Assembly (NCBI GenBank): GCA_028284145.1
Contig: JANQSH010000193.1
Span: forward strand, 1-46,727
Direction of reading: 5' to 3'
DNA: 46,727 nucleotides
From: Planctomycetaceae bacterium
GTDB lineage: Bacteria > Planctomycetota > Planctomycetia > Planctomycetales > Planctomycetaceae
Position 1 is the first letter of the stretch. Each line of letters begins with the position of its first letter. This document shows positions 36,051 through 44,135 of the stretch, piece after piece. The translations under genes were made by a program, and so were the position numbers. The notes under the pieces were generated by a model. The model was not told the origin of the DNA and searched no databases. It saw nothing but the letters and a program-made list of their open reading frames with translations.

Positions 36051-36086
36051 CCTCTTTCGTGTGTTTTGTGTATTTCGTGGTGAAAA
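36051..36086 (+). repeat. Dispersed TTTCGTGTGTTTTGTG-type repeat
   Basis: The stretch CTTTCGTGTGTTTTGTG continues with TATTTCGTGGTGAAAAA. It is a low-complexity T/G-rich unit with an internal quasi-repeat (TTCGTG at 36056-36061 and 36074-36079). I remember closely similar sequences scattered between genes in many unrelated bacteria, often beside the ACAGGAT inverted repeat as seen here. It lies between the convergent outer-membrane protein and PDZ genes. Confidence 0.6.
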
Positions 36087-36169
36087 ACACATTCGCAAAA
36101 ACCATGTTTTGCGCCATGAACAATTGCTCTGTTCGGAACGTGGATTTATTGAACAGGCGATACAGAAAG

Positions 36170-37288
36170 CTAACGACGCGGGATTGGTCCTTGTGGATTG
36201 GGGATGCTGTCGCGGCCCCACTCGCCGAGTTCCACCTCCGCATCGACCTCAATGGAGCCCCGGCGAACCTTTACCTTGACTTTTTCGCCCGGATCTTTTT
36301 CCGCAATCAGTTCGATCAGACGATCAAACGTCGGCACCTCTTTCCCGCCGAACGATGTGATGACGTCGTACTGTTGCAATCCCCCCTGATGCGCAGCCGA
36401 ACCCGGTTTCACGATGGTAATCTGACATCCACCGGCGCTTGGTGTGGCCCCAATGCCCAGACAGGCCATCCCCCGCTCCTGCAGTTTCATCATTGGCAAG
36501 GCCCGTACCAGTTCGTCCCGCGCCACCTTACTGATGGGCGAGAACCTGGCACTGCTGGTGAGGTAGATCATCGGCAATTGCGACAGCCGCTTGATGTATT
36601 TCACACCCTCGTCACCACCTTTCCACTGCCGCCCAAGCAGAATGTAGCTGACATATTGCCCGGTTCGAGGCATGTTCGGCTGCACGGGATTGATGTACGT
36701 ATTGGTGCTGTAGGTAACGATGCCGCCCAGTTCTTCAATCCGCTTTAACGCTCGACCTTCGCGGATCCTGTAATGCGATCCGACAAAAGACGACGTGCGT
36801 GAGACAACCGAAGGGTCTTTAGAATTCAATAGTTGATCAATCACATCTTCGATGTCGTCCTGCATCGACTTGTCGTCGGTGGCGTACCAGCCGGCAATGA
36901 TGCCCAACGTTCGCACCGAGACCTCCAGTTCTTTCGATTCGACTGCCTTCGCCACATAGGGCAAAGCTGGTCGACCGATTTTTGCCAATTGAACGGTGGC
37001 GGCTTCGCGTACGGTGTAAACGTTACTGTCCAGTTCCGCGATCAATTTTGCTATCTCGGATTCGGAGAATCTCTTCGGCGTCTGGGACGCTTTTGTTTCA
37101 GTCGATTTCGCAACAGTCGCGGTATTCACAGAATTCTCATCGGTCGCTGGATTCGGTGCGATATTGGAATCGACATCATTCGGAGATGACGCATTGTCGC
37201 GGGAAGCCGGTTCCGACTCCTCTGCAATGGCCTGGGCAAGCGATGCGAGCCAGAAAGTGGTGGTAAGCGTCAGGATAAAACGTGTCAC
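36170..37288 (-). CDS. Secreted PDZ-domain protein with HEAT-like region
   Basis: The 372-residue protein has a signal peptide (LTLTTTFWLASLAQAIA, about 5-21). A Thr/Ser/Asn-rich disordered stretch runs to about residue 70. Two to three HEAT-like helical repeats follow, at about 75-165 (SEIAKLIAELDSNVYTVREA and neighbours). After a region of unknown type, a PDZ domain spans about 275-355, recognisable by the Gly-Ile-Gly start (CLGIGATP) and the block IVKPGSAAHQGGLQQYDVITSFGGKEV. No protease triad is present, so it is more likely an adaptor or a binding protein than a DegP-type protease. The start is the ATG at 37288. A perfect inverted repeat (37338-37361) lies upstream. Confidence 0.82.
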   Translation of the reverse strand: MTRFILTLTTTFWLASLAQAIAEESEPASRDNASSPNDVDSNIAPNPATDENSVNTATVAKSTETKASQTPKRFSESEIAKLIAELDSNVYTVREAATVQLAKIGRPALPYVAKAVESKELEVSVRTLGIIAGWYATDDKSMQDDIEDVIDQLLNSKDPSVVSRTSSFVGSHYRIREGRALKRIEELGGIVTYSTNTYINPVQPNMPRTGQYVSYILLGRQWKGGDEGVKYIKRLSQLPMIYLTSSARFSPISKVARDELVRALPMMKLQERGMACLGIGATPSAGGCQITIVKPGSAAHQGGLQQYDVITSFGGKEVPTFDRLIELIAEKDPGEKVKVKVRRGSIEVDAEVELGEWGRDSIPNPQGPIPRR

Positions 37289-37596
37289 GCGTTGACCTCA
37301 GTTTTTCGACAAATTGAAAGGATCAATCGCAGGCTTTAATGATCCTGCGATATGGATCATTCCGACTTTGGATTTTCATATTCGCGTAGAAGTTCCCGGC
37401 AATCGAATTTGACCTGCAATCACCAGTGAAGCTATCTATTGAGAACGATTTATTTTTGCAGATTCTCCCTGCTCGGACTACTCCGAAAATCATTAACAGG
37501 AGAACAACGAGGTCTGGTTCTTTTTTGAGAATCCCAGTTTCCTCCCCGACGTAGGGTCAACCTGTCGAAGTGACGACGACAAGTTGCGGTAACCTT
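37289..37596. other. Intergenic region with 8-bp inverted repeat
   Basis: The gap separates the 3' end of the glycerophosphodiesterase gene from the PDZ gene, both on the minus strand. AATGATCC (37338-37345) and GGATCATT (37354-37361) form a perfect inverted repeat with an 8-base spacer, 50-73 bp upstream of the PDZ start. It could be an operator or a transcript-end hairpin. Otherwise I see no gene or clear promoter. Confidence 0.45.
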
Positions 37597-38343
37597 TTAT
37601 ACCATTTCAAGTTGCTGCCGCATCCAGCCAGGTCGGTCGGTCGTAATCCCGTTTGCTCCCGCCCTTTGAAGCATCCGAGCTTCATCTGGATCGTTGATCG
37701 TCCACATGTAGTATTCCAGACCGGCTTGTCTGACACTTTGGACGAGCCGTTCATTCACAATCGGCGCTCGGCCGAGATCGAGCCCGTCGAATCCGGCATC
37801 CAATGCCCGCTCAATCAGTTTTTCAATGGATGGTTCCCACTCGTCGGTTTCCAGGTTTTGCTGGAAACCATTCACCCAGTAAGTATCCCATTCCGGCAAA
37901 GTCTGTTTGATTTTTTGCAGGGTCTCGAATGGAAAACCGATGAACGCCGTCGCCTCTGGTGGCGTGCCGGAGTTGTGCATTACGCTCGTCAGCGGTTCGA
38001 CGATTTCATCCCCCACCTTCACTTCCACCAACAGTCGTTTTCCATGCGGAACAAAGTTTAACAGGTCAGCCAGTGTCGGCACGCGTTGTCCTGCAAACGC
38101 CTCATCCTTCCAGGAGCCAACATCGAGTTGCTTCAGCTCTTCCAGCGTTCGCCCGGAAACGGTCCCCTCGACACCAGCCAGTCGGGTCGTTTCCTCATCG
38201 TGAATGGCGACGATTTCTCCATCGGATGTCAGTCGCACATCGATTTCAACCGCATCGGCCTGTTGATGCCAGGCGAGGTCGATCGCGGCCAGAGTGTTTT
38301 CCGGGGCATCGTAAGATGCACCGCGATGAGCAATGATTTCCAT
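37597..38343 (-). CDS. Glycerophosphodiester phosphodiesterase
   Basis: The enzyme hydrolyses glycerophosphodiesters, released from phospholipids, to glycerol 3-phosphate and an alcohol. The 248-residue protein begins at the ATG at 38343 directly before the catalytic block MEIIAHRGASYDAPENT. The metal-binding Glu-x-Asp (AVEIDVRLTSDGEIVAIHDEE) follows, with its second catalytic His. The C-terminal TIM-barrel features DGLDLGRAPI, YMWTINDPDEARML and GITTDRPG are also typical. No signal peptide is seen, so it is probably cytoplasmic. An extended frame to 38418 has no support. It is divergent from the ABC permease gene at 38523. Confidence 0.93.
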   Translation of the reverse strand: MEIIAHRGASYDAPENTLAAIDLAWHQQADAVEIDVRLTSDGEIVAIHDEETTRLAGVEGTVSGRTLEELKQLDVGSWKDEAFAGQRVPTLADLLNFVPHGKRLLVEVKVGDEIVEPLTSVMHNSGTPPEATAFIGFPFETLQKIKQTLPEWDTYWVNGFQQNLETDEWEPSIEKLIERALDAGFDGLDLGRAPIVNERLVQSVRQAGLEYYMWTINDPDEARMLQRAGANGITTDRPGWMRQQLEMV

Positions 38344-38522
38344 TTTCCACTTCCTGAATTCCGGCTGCAGGGATATCCGACTTTCACCGAATTGTCGGTG
38401 ATCTTCGCCGAAGTGCAAATGGCATTATGTCGACATTTCACAATTGCCGCCCTTTTCCCCCCGCAACTTTGCCCCTATTCTGTTTGTTGATCTCCCGGAT
38501 ATTTCCTCTTGAAGCGGAAGCC

Positions 38523-39929
38523 ATGCTTAAATTCGCAATTCGCAATCTGTTCAGTCGGCCTGTGCGCTCGATTCTCGCGCTGCTGGGGCTGACGGTGGCG
38601 ATTGCGGGAATGGTTGGACTGTTTTCGGTGGCAGAAGGTCTCGACTCGATGGTCAACACGACCTTTGGTCGAATTCCCGGACTCCTCGCGATGCAACCCG
38701 GTGCTCCGGTCCCGTTGTTTTCCTCATTGCCTGCGGAATGGGGCGAGGAAATCGAAGAGATCGAGGGGGTTTCGGTCGTAAATCCGAACATCTGGCAACG
38801 GGTGAATCTGATCAACAACGAGATGGTTGTCTCGCCCCCTCGTTTTTTGTTCGGAGCTGACATTTCGTCACGACTGGCTCTCAAAGCCGATGTCTATCGC
38901 GATGACATGATCGCCGGTCGTTATCTCACGCTGAAAGACCAAGGTACACGGAACGTCGTGATTAGTAAGCCGATCGCCAATGAATTCAATCTGGAACCGG
39001 GCGACATATTTAACGTGAATGGCTACGATCTGACGGTGGTCGGCATCTACTTCTGTGAATCTCTGTTGCTGGATGTGGCGATCATTCTCGACATTGATGA
39101 GATTCGCAGTATCTCACGGTTTGGACCGGACCTCGTTTCGAGCTTTTACGTTGAAACGACGAAGGAATTTGACGATGAGGAAATGATCGACCGCATTCAA
39201 CGGGTTTTTGTCGGTCGCGATCTGCCCGCCGTGAAATTCTCATCTCAGAATATCGACGCCAATCCGATTCAGACTGTGGCGAACTTTTTTGACCGCGCGT
39301 TGAAGTCATTCGGTTCTGACAATGGGAAAAATGGTGGCGAACCTGAAGACCGACCCATCAACGAGAATAACTCACACCCCAACGAAGCCAATGGAAAGGC
39401 GACCGATTCCGAAAAAACATCAACGTCCGAATCAAGCGGAATGAGTCAGCCGGACGCGATCAACGATGAAGAGTTTTTCCCACTGGAAGTCCGCAACGCC
39501 AACGACTGGGCCAAACGGTTTACCCGGTTCAGCCGCGACCTCAACATTTTTCTGGCAGTTTTGACGGGCATCGGTGTGACGATCGCCGTGCTGAGCATCG
39601 TCAACACCATGTTGATGAGTGTCTCTGAAAGGATCGTCGAATTCGGTATTCTCAAAGCGAACGGCTGGACAAAAACCGACGTGTTGAAACTGGTGACCTT
39701 TGAAAGCTCATTGCTTGGCCTGGCAGGTGGAGTGCTTGGTTGTCTGTTCGGTTTTCTGGCAACGCAATTCTTCAACCATTATTTTCCGACACGAGCACAG
39801 TTGTACGCCAGTCCTGAACTTTTGGCATTCAGTCTCGCATTCAGCATTCTGGTCGGCGTGATTGGCGGCTTATACCCAGCCGTCTGGGCCATGCGGATGA
39901 TGCCGATGGATGCGATACGCCGGGGTTAA
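38523..39929 (+). CDS. MacB/Lol-type ABC transporter permease
   Basis: The 468-residue protein has the four-segment layout of the MacB/FtsX permease superfamily. A first membrane helix (about 12-34) follows the cytoplasmic LKFAIRNLFSRPVRS block. A periplasmic region spans about 35-340, including a hydrophilic low-complexity stretch rich in Asn, Glu and Ser at about 262-315. Three closing helices follow from about 345, with the conserved ERIVEFGILKANGWTKTDVL coupling motif after the second. The family exports lipoproteins, peptides or drugs, or acts as a mechanotransmitter. The ATPase partner is encoded next, separated only by repeat copy G. The low-complexity insert is unusual. The start is the ATG at 38523, just before the first membrane helix. 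Confidence 0.88.
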   Translation: MLKFAIRNLFSRPVRSILALLGLTVAIAGMVGLFSVAEGLDSMVNTTFGRIPGLLAMQPGAPVPLFSSLPAEWGEEIEEIEGVSVVNPNIWQRVNLINNEMVVSPPRFLFGADISSRLALKADVYRDDMIAGRYLTLKDQGTRNVVISKPIANEFNLEPGDIFNVNGYDLTVVGIYFCESLLLDVAIILDIDEIRSISRFGPDLVSSFYVETTKEFDDEEMIDRIQRVFVGRDLPAVKFSSQNIDANPIQTVANFFDRALKSFGSDNGKNGGEPEDRPINENNSHPNEANGKATDSEKTSTSESSGMSQPDAINDEEFFPLEVRNANDWAKRFTRFSRDLNIFLAVLTGIGVTIAVLSIVNTMLMSVSERIVEFGILKANGWTKTDVLKLVTFESSLLGLAGGVLGCLFGFLATQFFNHYFPTRAQLYASPELLAFSLAFSILVGVIGGLYPAVWAMRMMPMDAIRRG

Positions 39930-39937
39930 ACTGGTTA

Positions 39938-40034
39938 GAGCGTATTACACCTTCTGTGCCGCGATGGACGTCGTTGGACCTGTAAACACAGGCTCCCACG
40001 AGCCAGAGACGTCACACCAGACAGTAAACGGCTA
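39938..40034 (+). repeat. Interspersed ~100-bp repeat, copy G
   Basis: The element starts GAGCGTATTAC and ends GTAAACGGC, with TA directly flanking both ends. The central stem CCTGT/ACAGG around AAAC (39979-39992) is perfect. It lies between the ABC permease stop (39929) and the ATPase ATG (40056), inside a likely operon, and nearly fills the gap. Confidence 0.9.
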
Positions 40035-40055
40035 TAGAAAAAGCAACGTCAAAGC

Positions 40056-40718
40056 ATGATCAGGATTCAGAACATCAGGAAGGTTTATCAACGTGGCGAT
40101 TCCGAAGTGCATGCGCTGCGTGGTGTGACGTGTGAAGTCGCGGAGAACTCTTTCAATTTTGTGGTCGGACCTTCGGGAAGCGGCAAGAGTTCTTTGCTGT
40201 ACCTGATTGGTGCACTCGACCAGCCGACAAGTGGTGATGTTCAGATTCATGATCGGTCTCTGTCCCAGTTCTCCAATAAACAACGGGACGAATTCCGCAG
40301 GAATCAGATCGGTTTCGTCTTTCAGAGTTTCAATCTTCTTCGCAATCTGACTGCGTTGGATAATGTCCTTGTCCCCTACATGCCGGTTGGTATCTCGTCA
40401 GAGTTGCGGCGCCGCGCGCAGGAGTTGCTGGATCGTGTCGGGCTGAAAGACCGCATGACACATCGACCGAATCATCTTTCCGGGGGCGAACAGCAACGCG
40501 TGGCCATCGCACGGGCTTTGCTCAAACAGCCACAGATGGTTCTGGCGGATGAACCGACGGGTGAACTCGACAGCGCGACCGGAGCCGAAGTGTTTGGCTA
40601 CCTGCGTGATCTTCATGCCGAGCAGAGCACAACCGTGATTGTCGTCACACACGATGAACGTTACATCCGCGACACCGACCGGGTGATTGCCTTACGCGAT
40701 GGCAAACTGGCGGTGTGA
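40056..40718 (+). CDS. MacB/LolD-type ABC transporter ATPase
   Basis: The 220-residue ATP-binding subunit is full length. Walker A is GPSGSGKSS at 38-46, the Q-loop is FVFQSFNLL, the signature [15 protein letters not shown] and Walker [14 protein letters not shown] follow, and the H-loop is [16 protein letters not shown] and the short length place it with LolD/MacB-type ATPases, which pair with FtsX-like permeases such as the gene just upstream. The start is the ATG at 40056. No strong ribosome-binding site is visible. Together with the permease it probably energises export or extraction of a substrate at the cytoplasmic membrane. Confidence 0.93.
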   Translation: MIRIQNIRKVYQRGDSEVHALRGVTCEVAENSFNFVVGPSGSGKSSLLYLIGALDQPTSGDVQIHDRSLSQFSNKQRDEFRRNQIGFVFQSFNLLRNLTALDNVLVPYMPVGISSELRRRAQELLDRVGLKDRMTHRPNHLSGGEQQRVAIARALLKQPQMVLADEPTGELDSATGAEVFGYLRDLHAEQSTTVIVVTHDERYIRDTDRVIALRDGKLAV

Positions 40719-40726
40719 GAGTAGCG

Positions 40727-40978
40727 TCAGAGGTTCGAGAACTCGACACGATTGTCGAACGGGACTGCGCCATTTTTGAGAATAACCTGCCAAACGTGAG
40801 GCCGTCCGTCGACGGTAACAATAATCTCGGCTGCCGTATTCGCCGCAATCTCACACGGCTCCCGAAAGACACAGAAATCCGGACCAACGCTTGCCAGTGT
40901 ATGATCCCTGTGGTTTACTCTCAAAAGAGCGCAAACATCAGCCGAGTAACTCGGGCGGAGGGAATTGTCTGAAGTCAT
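40727..40978 (-). CDS. Small conserved-looking protein, 83 residues
   Basis: From the ATG at 40978 the frame encodes a short N-terminal part and then a coherent beta-rich pattern: GPDFCVFREPCEIAANTAAEIIVTVDGR, followed by HVWQVILKNGAVPF. The strand-like alternation and the phrase VTVDG resemble short hypothetical proteins that I recall from cyanobacteria and planctomycetes. No function is known to me. It is convergent with the ABC ATPase gene, and its start is only 3 bp from the start of a divergent 44-residue frame at 40982. The pair may be a small two-gene module or the remains of one. Confidence 0.5.
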   Translation of the reverse strand: MTSDNSLRPSYSADVCALLRVNHRDHTLASVGPDFCVFREPCEIAANTAAEIIVTVDGRPHVWQVILKNGAVPFDNRVEFSNL

Positions 40979-40981
40979 GAA

Positions 40982-41116
40982 ATGCGATCGTGGGAAGCGG
41001 AACGACACGAGATGTTTGGCGAGAACTGGCTAAAAGTCCGCGCGATGATGGCAGAATTACGTTCACACGGCATCTGCCTGAACGACGTCAAACCGGGTAA
41101 TGTGACCATTCATTAA
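40982..41116 (+). CDS. Small frame with kinase-like DVKPGN motif, 44 residues
   Basis: The frame runs from the ATG at 40982 to TAA at 41114-41116. It contains GENWLKVRAMMAELRSHGI and then CLNDVKPGNVTIH. The last part recalls the catalytic-loop pattern Asp-x-Lys-Pro-x-Asn of protein kinases, and also a group of short hypothetical proteins with a similar ending that I remember from planctomycetes and cyanobacteria. It may be a complete tiny protein or the surviving 3' end of a longer gene. There is no ribosome-binding site of note. It converges with epmA, ending 15 bp before that gene's stop. Confidence 0.4.
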   Translation: MRSWEAERHEMFGENWLKVRAMMAELRSHGICLNDVKPGNVTIH

Positions 41117-41131
41117 TGGAACCGCCAGGAA

Positions 41132-42154
41132 TCACGCCCGGTTCCACGGAAACGGGATCACCTCATCAATCGACTCGGCTCCGGCCAGCAGCATGATCAA
41201 CCGATCCACGCCCAATGCCACGCCCGCGCATTCCGGCAATCCGTGTCGCATGGCGGTGAGCAATCTTTTTGGCAAAGGTAACTCCGGCAGGCCTTCGAAC
41301 GAGCGGATCGCGTTCTGCTCTGCAAATCGTCGTTCCAGTTCAACGGTGTCGGTCAGCTCATTGTAGCCGTTGCAGATTTCCACGCCGTCAACATACAGCT
41401 CGAATCGCTCTGCGACATCCGGCTCTCGATTTTTCCCTTTGCAAATTTTCGCCAGAGCCGCCTGCGATGCAGGATAATCGTAAAGGAACAGCACTCCCTG
41501 TTTTGCCATTTCCGGCTCGACCAGTTCGGCCAACAACAGATTCAGCCAGCGGTCTTTTTCGCCGGGCGAATTCTGGATTTTCCGCATCGATTCGGGAATC
41601 GGAACTTTTCTCGCGTTCGCCAGGTCCTTTAACCCGGCGGCACAAAGGTGCAGGACTTTTGTCCCGGCAAACTGTTCGAAGGCTTCGTCGTAACGAAGCC
41701 GGTCAAAAGACGCGCCTGATTTAAGCCTGCGATCTCCCATCGTCGTGATCTGTCGCAACAGTTGTTCAACGAATGCAATTTGATCGAGATGCGTATCACC
41801 CGGTTTGTACCATTCCAGCATGGTGTATTCGGGGTTATGCAGTCTGCCTGATTCTCCGGTTCGCATCACACGGGAAAGTTGAAAAATCGGACCCGCCCCC
41901 GCTGCCAACAGCCGCTTCATGTGCGCTTCGGGCGAGGTTTGCAGATATCGAGGGGAATCCCGTTTGCCTTCAAGAAGGTATGGTTCCAGCCACGCATCGA
42001 CAACGATTTCCTGCGAAAGCACGGGCGTTTCGACTTCGAGAAAACCTTCCATCCTGAAGTACGTGCGAATTCTCTCCACCACATCGGCGCGAAAGCGTAA
42101 CATTTCCACGGAACAAGTGGGTCGAAAGTCCTGGGGAAATGGGTCGATGTTCAT
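41132..42154 (-). CDS. epmA: EF-P lysine lysyltransferase EpmA (GenX/PoxA)
   Basis: EpmA is a lysyl-tRNA synthetase paralogue that attaches beta-lysine to a conserved lysine of elongation factor P. The 340-residue protein consists only of the class II synthetase core and lacks the anticodon-binding domain, as expected. Motif 1 lies around FLEVETPVLSQE, motif 2 is FQLSRVMRTGESGRLHNPEYTMLEWY, and motif 3 is GVALGVDRLIMLLAG. CNGYNELTD is also typical. The modification also needs EF-P and usually the aminomutase EpmB, which are not in this window. It is followed on the right by the cysteine-cluster gene, which reads in the same direction with 35 bp between them. Confidence 0.93.
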   Translation of the reverse strand: MNIDPFPQDFRPTCSVEMLRFRADVVERIRTYFRMEGFLEVETPVLSQEIVVDAWLEPYLLEGKRDSPRYLQTSPEAHMKRLLAAGAGPIFQLSRVMRTGESGRLHNPEYTMLEWYKPGDTHLDQIAFVEQLLRQITTMGDRRLKSGASFDRLRYDEAFEQFAGTKVLHLCAAGLKDLANARKVPIPESMRKIQNSPGEKDRWLNLLLAELVEPEMAKQGVLFLYDYPASQAALAKICKGKNREPDVAERFELYVDGVEICNGYNELTDTVELERRFAEQNAIRSFEGLPELPLPKRLLTAMRHGLPECAGVALGVDRLIMLLAGAESIDEVIPFPWNRA

Positions 42155-42189
42155 ACTCGCAACATCATACCGGGCAGCTTACGAACGTT

Positions 42190-42909
42190 CTACGCGGCGC
42201 GATGCTGTTTCGGCTTGAGTTGATCGGCAATCGTCACGATCTCTGCCTGTGTGGTCGCTTCGGTCGATTCCTCTTTGATCACCCGGTTCGAGTAGACCAG
42301 TCGGAGGAATTCCGGGAACAGGTTCCATTCTCGTGGCTGACGATTCCAAACCATCGCCACACTGTGGAAAAAGCTCATCTCAAATTTCGCAGCGGCGAGA
42401 TCCTGAAGCGTCTGCAGCGGATCAACATCACTCGGCTCCCAGGGACGCGGGCAAAGTCCGTAGGCAGGGCTTTCATTTTCCCGCCCACTGCCGGGGATGT
42501 CGTAAATGACCGCGAGTTCTCCTGTCGTGTCAAATTTGGTGGGAAAGGCGCGGCAGGCACCGGGGCGGGAGTCGTAAATGCCACATTGCCCGATGCCGAG
42601 AGGGTGTTCTTCGTCCGGCTGGGATTCGACCAAAAAGCGACACTTTGTGGTTGTCGGGAACACCTCACTCTGGACGTGTGCCAGACAAATGACATAAGGC
42701 ATGCCGGGTTCATCGGAGAAGTGAAACTGAGGTGCGTATTTCTGAGCAATCTGACTATGCGGATCGGCCCACCGGCAGGCGAAATCCCAGAATTCCAGGC
42801 CAAGATCCCGCTCGATGCGAAGAATGTCAGCACCGGTTGTTGGGACGGCGAAAGATCGGCAACACCCCGCGTGACAATTCTGGCAGACATTCATAAAGGT
42901 CGAATCCAT
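42190..42909 (-). CDS. YkgJ-family cysteine-cluster protein
   Basis: The 239-residue protein starts with NVCQNCHAGCCRSFAVPTT, the hallmark Cys-x2-Cys-x3-Cys-Cys cluster of the YkgJ (UPF0153) zinc/iron-chelating family. Further cysteines follow in ICLAHVQ, KCRFL, GQCGIYDSRPGACRAFP and LCPRPW. The GxCxIYxxRPxxCRxFP arrangement is diagnostic. The family is thought to bind a metal or an iron-sulfur cluster, but its role is not established. The last 60 residues are a helical tail ending in a Lys/Arg-rich stretch. The ATG at 42909 precedes the cluster by a few residues. It is upstream of epmA on the same strand and may be co-transcribed. Confidence 0.88.
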   Translation of the reverse strand: MDSTFMNVCQNCHAGCCRSFAVPTTGADILRIERDLGLEFWDFACRWADPHSQIAQKYAPQFHFSDEPGMPYVICLAHVQSEVFPTTTKCRFLVESQPDEEHPLGIGQCGIYDSRPGACRAFPTKFDTTGELAVIYDIPGSGRENESPAYGLCPRPWEPSDVDPLQTLQDLAAAKFEMSFFHSVAMVWNRQPREWNLFPEFLRLVYSNRVIKEESTEATTQAEIVTIADQLKPKQHRAA

Positions 42910-43328
42910 TCGTTATTGATCATGCAGAAAAGATGTAACCGATTACCACTTCCAGATTTAAGGTTTCAACTCGAAACCCGCGCACATATCATTACTATCG
43001 AAACAACCGGGTGTCGAAATCCAGTCGAAAGCGGGCGACCATGCAAACCTTGACGATACCGGGCGATGAGTCGTCGCAAAGACCTGGCCATTCCTGTCGT
43101 GTGTGTCGGAAAATGGATTTTCGGCGGTCTTTGCAATCAGCAGGAAGTGGCCGGCAAGAATAACAGTGAAACATGAGGTGACGGACTTTCATCATTATCA
43201 TTGGTTGAGAGGGAAAGATTCGACGGCAATGTCTGTCCACCCGGATGATTCGCGCCCCACGAGTTGTTATAATTTTTTCGGACTGATTTCCCTCTGTTCC
43301 CCCGGCAACAACGAGCTTGAACACTCCC
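42910..43328. other. Divergent intergenic region before lutA
   Basis: The 419-bp gap lies between the YkgJ-family gene (leftward) and lutA (rightward). TATAAT at 43268-43273, 55 bp before the lutA ATG, is a candidate -10 box but has only a weak -35 (ATGATT, 43245-43250, 17-bp spacing). Two short plus-strand frames start at 43039 and 43067 and encode about 40 and 36 residues; neither looks like a real protein. No repeat-family copy is present here. Confidence 0.4.
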
Positions 43329-44135
43329 ATGAAAGTCGGACTGTTTGTCCCGTGCTATATCGACCAACTCTACCCGGACGTTGGTCTGGCAACTGTCAAT
43401 GTCCTCGAACGCTTCGGTATGGAAGTCGACTTTCCTGCAACACAAACCTGTTGTGGGCAGCCGATGGCCAACACCGGCTGCAACGACGATGCCCGCCCGC
43501 TGGCTCAAAAGTTCTTCAAGGTTTTCCACTTGTACGATCATGTCGTTTGTCCGTCGGGAAGTTGCGTGGCAATGGTACGGCAGCATTACACGCATTACAC
43601 GCATGGCAACGCAGAGTTTGAAAGCCTGACACAGCGCACTTTTGAATTGTGCGAATTTCTGGCCGATGTTCTGAAGGTCGAGAAAATTCACGGCACATTT
43701 TCGCATCGCGTCGGTCTGCATCAAAGTTGTCACGGGTTACGTGAATTGCGACTGGCACGATCCAGCGAAACAGTCGGCAATTCCTACAGCAAAGTGCGAC
43801 AGCTTTTGGAATCGATCGAGGCGATCAAACTTTCGGATTTGCAACGAACGGATGAGTGTTGCGGATTTGGGGGAACGTTTGCCATCAACGAAGAAAGCGT
43901 TTCCTGCATGATGGGTCAGGACCGCGTGGCGGATCACGAACAGGCCGGCACCGAAGTGTTGACCGCCGTCGACATGTCCTGCCTGATGCATCTGGATGGT
44001 TTCATCCGTCGGCAGGACAAGCCGATTCGTGTCATGCACGTCGCTGAGATCTTCGATGCAGCTCTGTCAAGTTGTTCGGAAGCCGATACTGTCCGATCTG
44101 AAGATGCTTTGACTGCGACGGAAAGGACGTCATGA
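43329..44135 (+). CDS. lutA: L-lactate utilisation protein LutA (CCG domains)
   Basis: LutA, LutB and LutC form an iron-sulfur complex that oxidises L-lactate to pyruvate. The 268-residue LutA has two CCG domains: FVPCYIDQLYPDVG with TCCGQP and CPSGSC in the first half, and HQSCHGLRELR with ECCGFGGTFAINEESVSCMMGQDRV in the second. These bind an Fe-S centre and heterodisulfide-like sites. The ATG at 43329 is chosen over an in-frame TTG at 43317. Its stop overlaps the lutB ATG by 4 bp. A C-terminal extension of about 35 residues is poorly structured. Confidence 0.92.
   Translation: MKVGLFVPCYIDQLYPDVGLATVNVLERFGMEVDFPATQTCCGQPMANTGCNDDARPLAQKFFKVFHLYDHVVCPSGSCVAMVRQHYTHYTHGNAEFESLTQRTFELCEFLADVLKVEKIHGTFSHRVGLHQSCHGLRELRLARSSETVGNSYSKVRQLLESIEAIKLSDLQRTDECCGFGGTFAINEESVSCMMGQDRVADHEQAGTEVLTAVDMSCLMHLDGFIRRQDKPIRVMHVAEIFDAALSSCSEADTVRSEDALTATERTS

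Noticed and set aside
43039-43177. Two overlapping small frames upstream of lutA
   Set aside because: Both are under 45 codons, overlap each other in different frames, and neither has a ribosome-binding site or coherent protein pattern.
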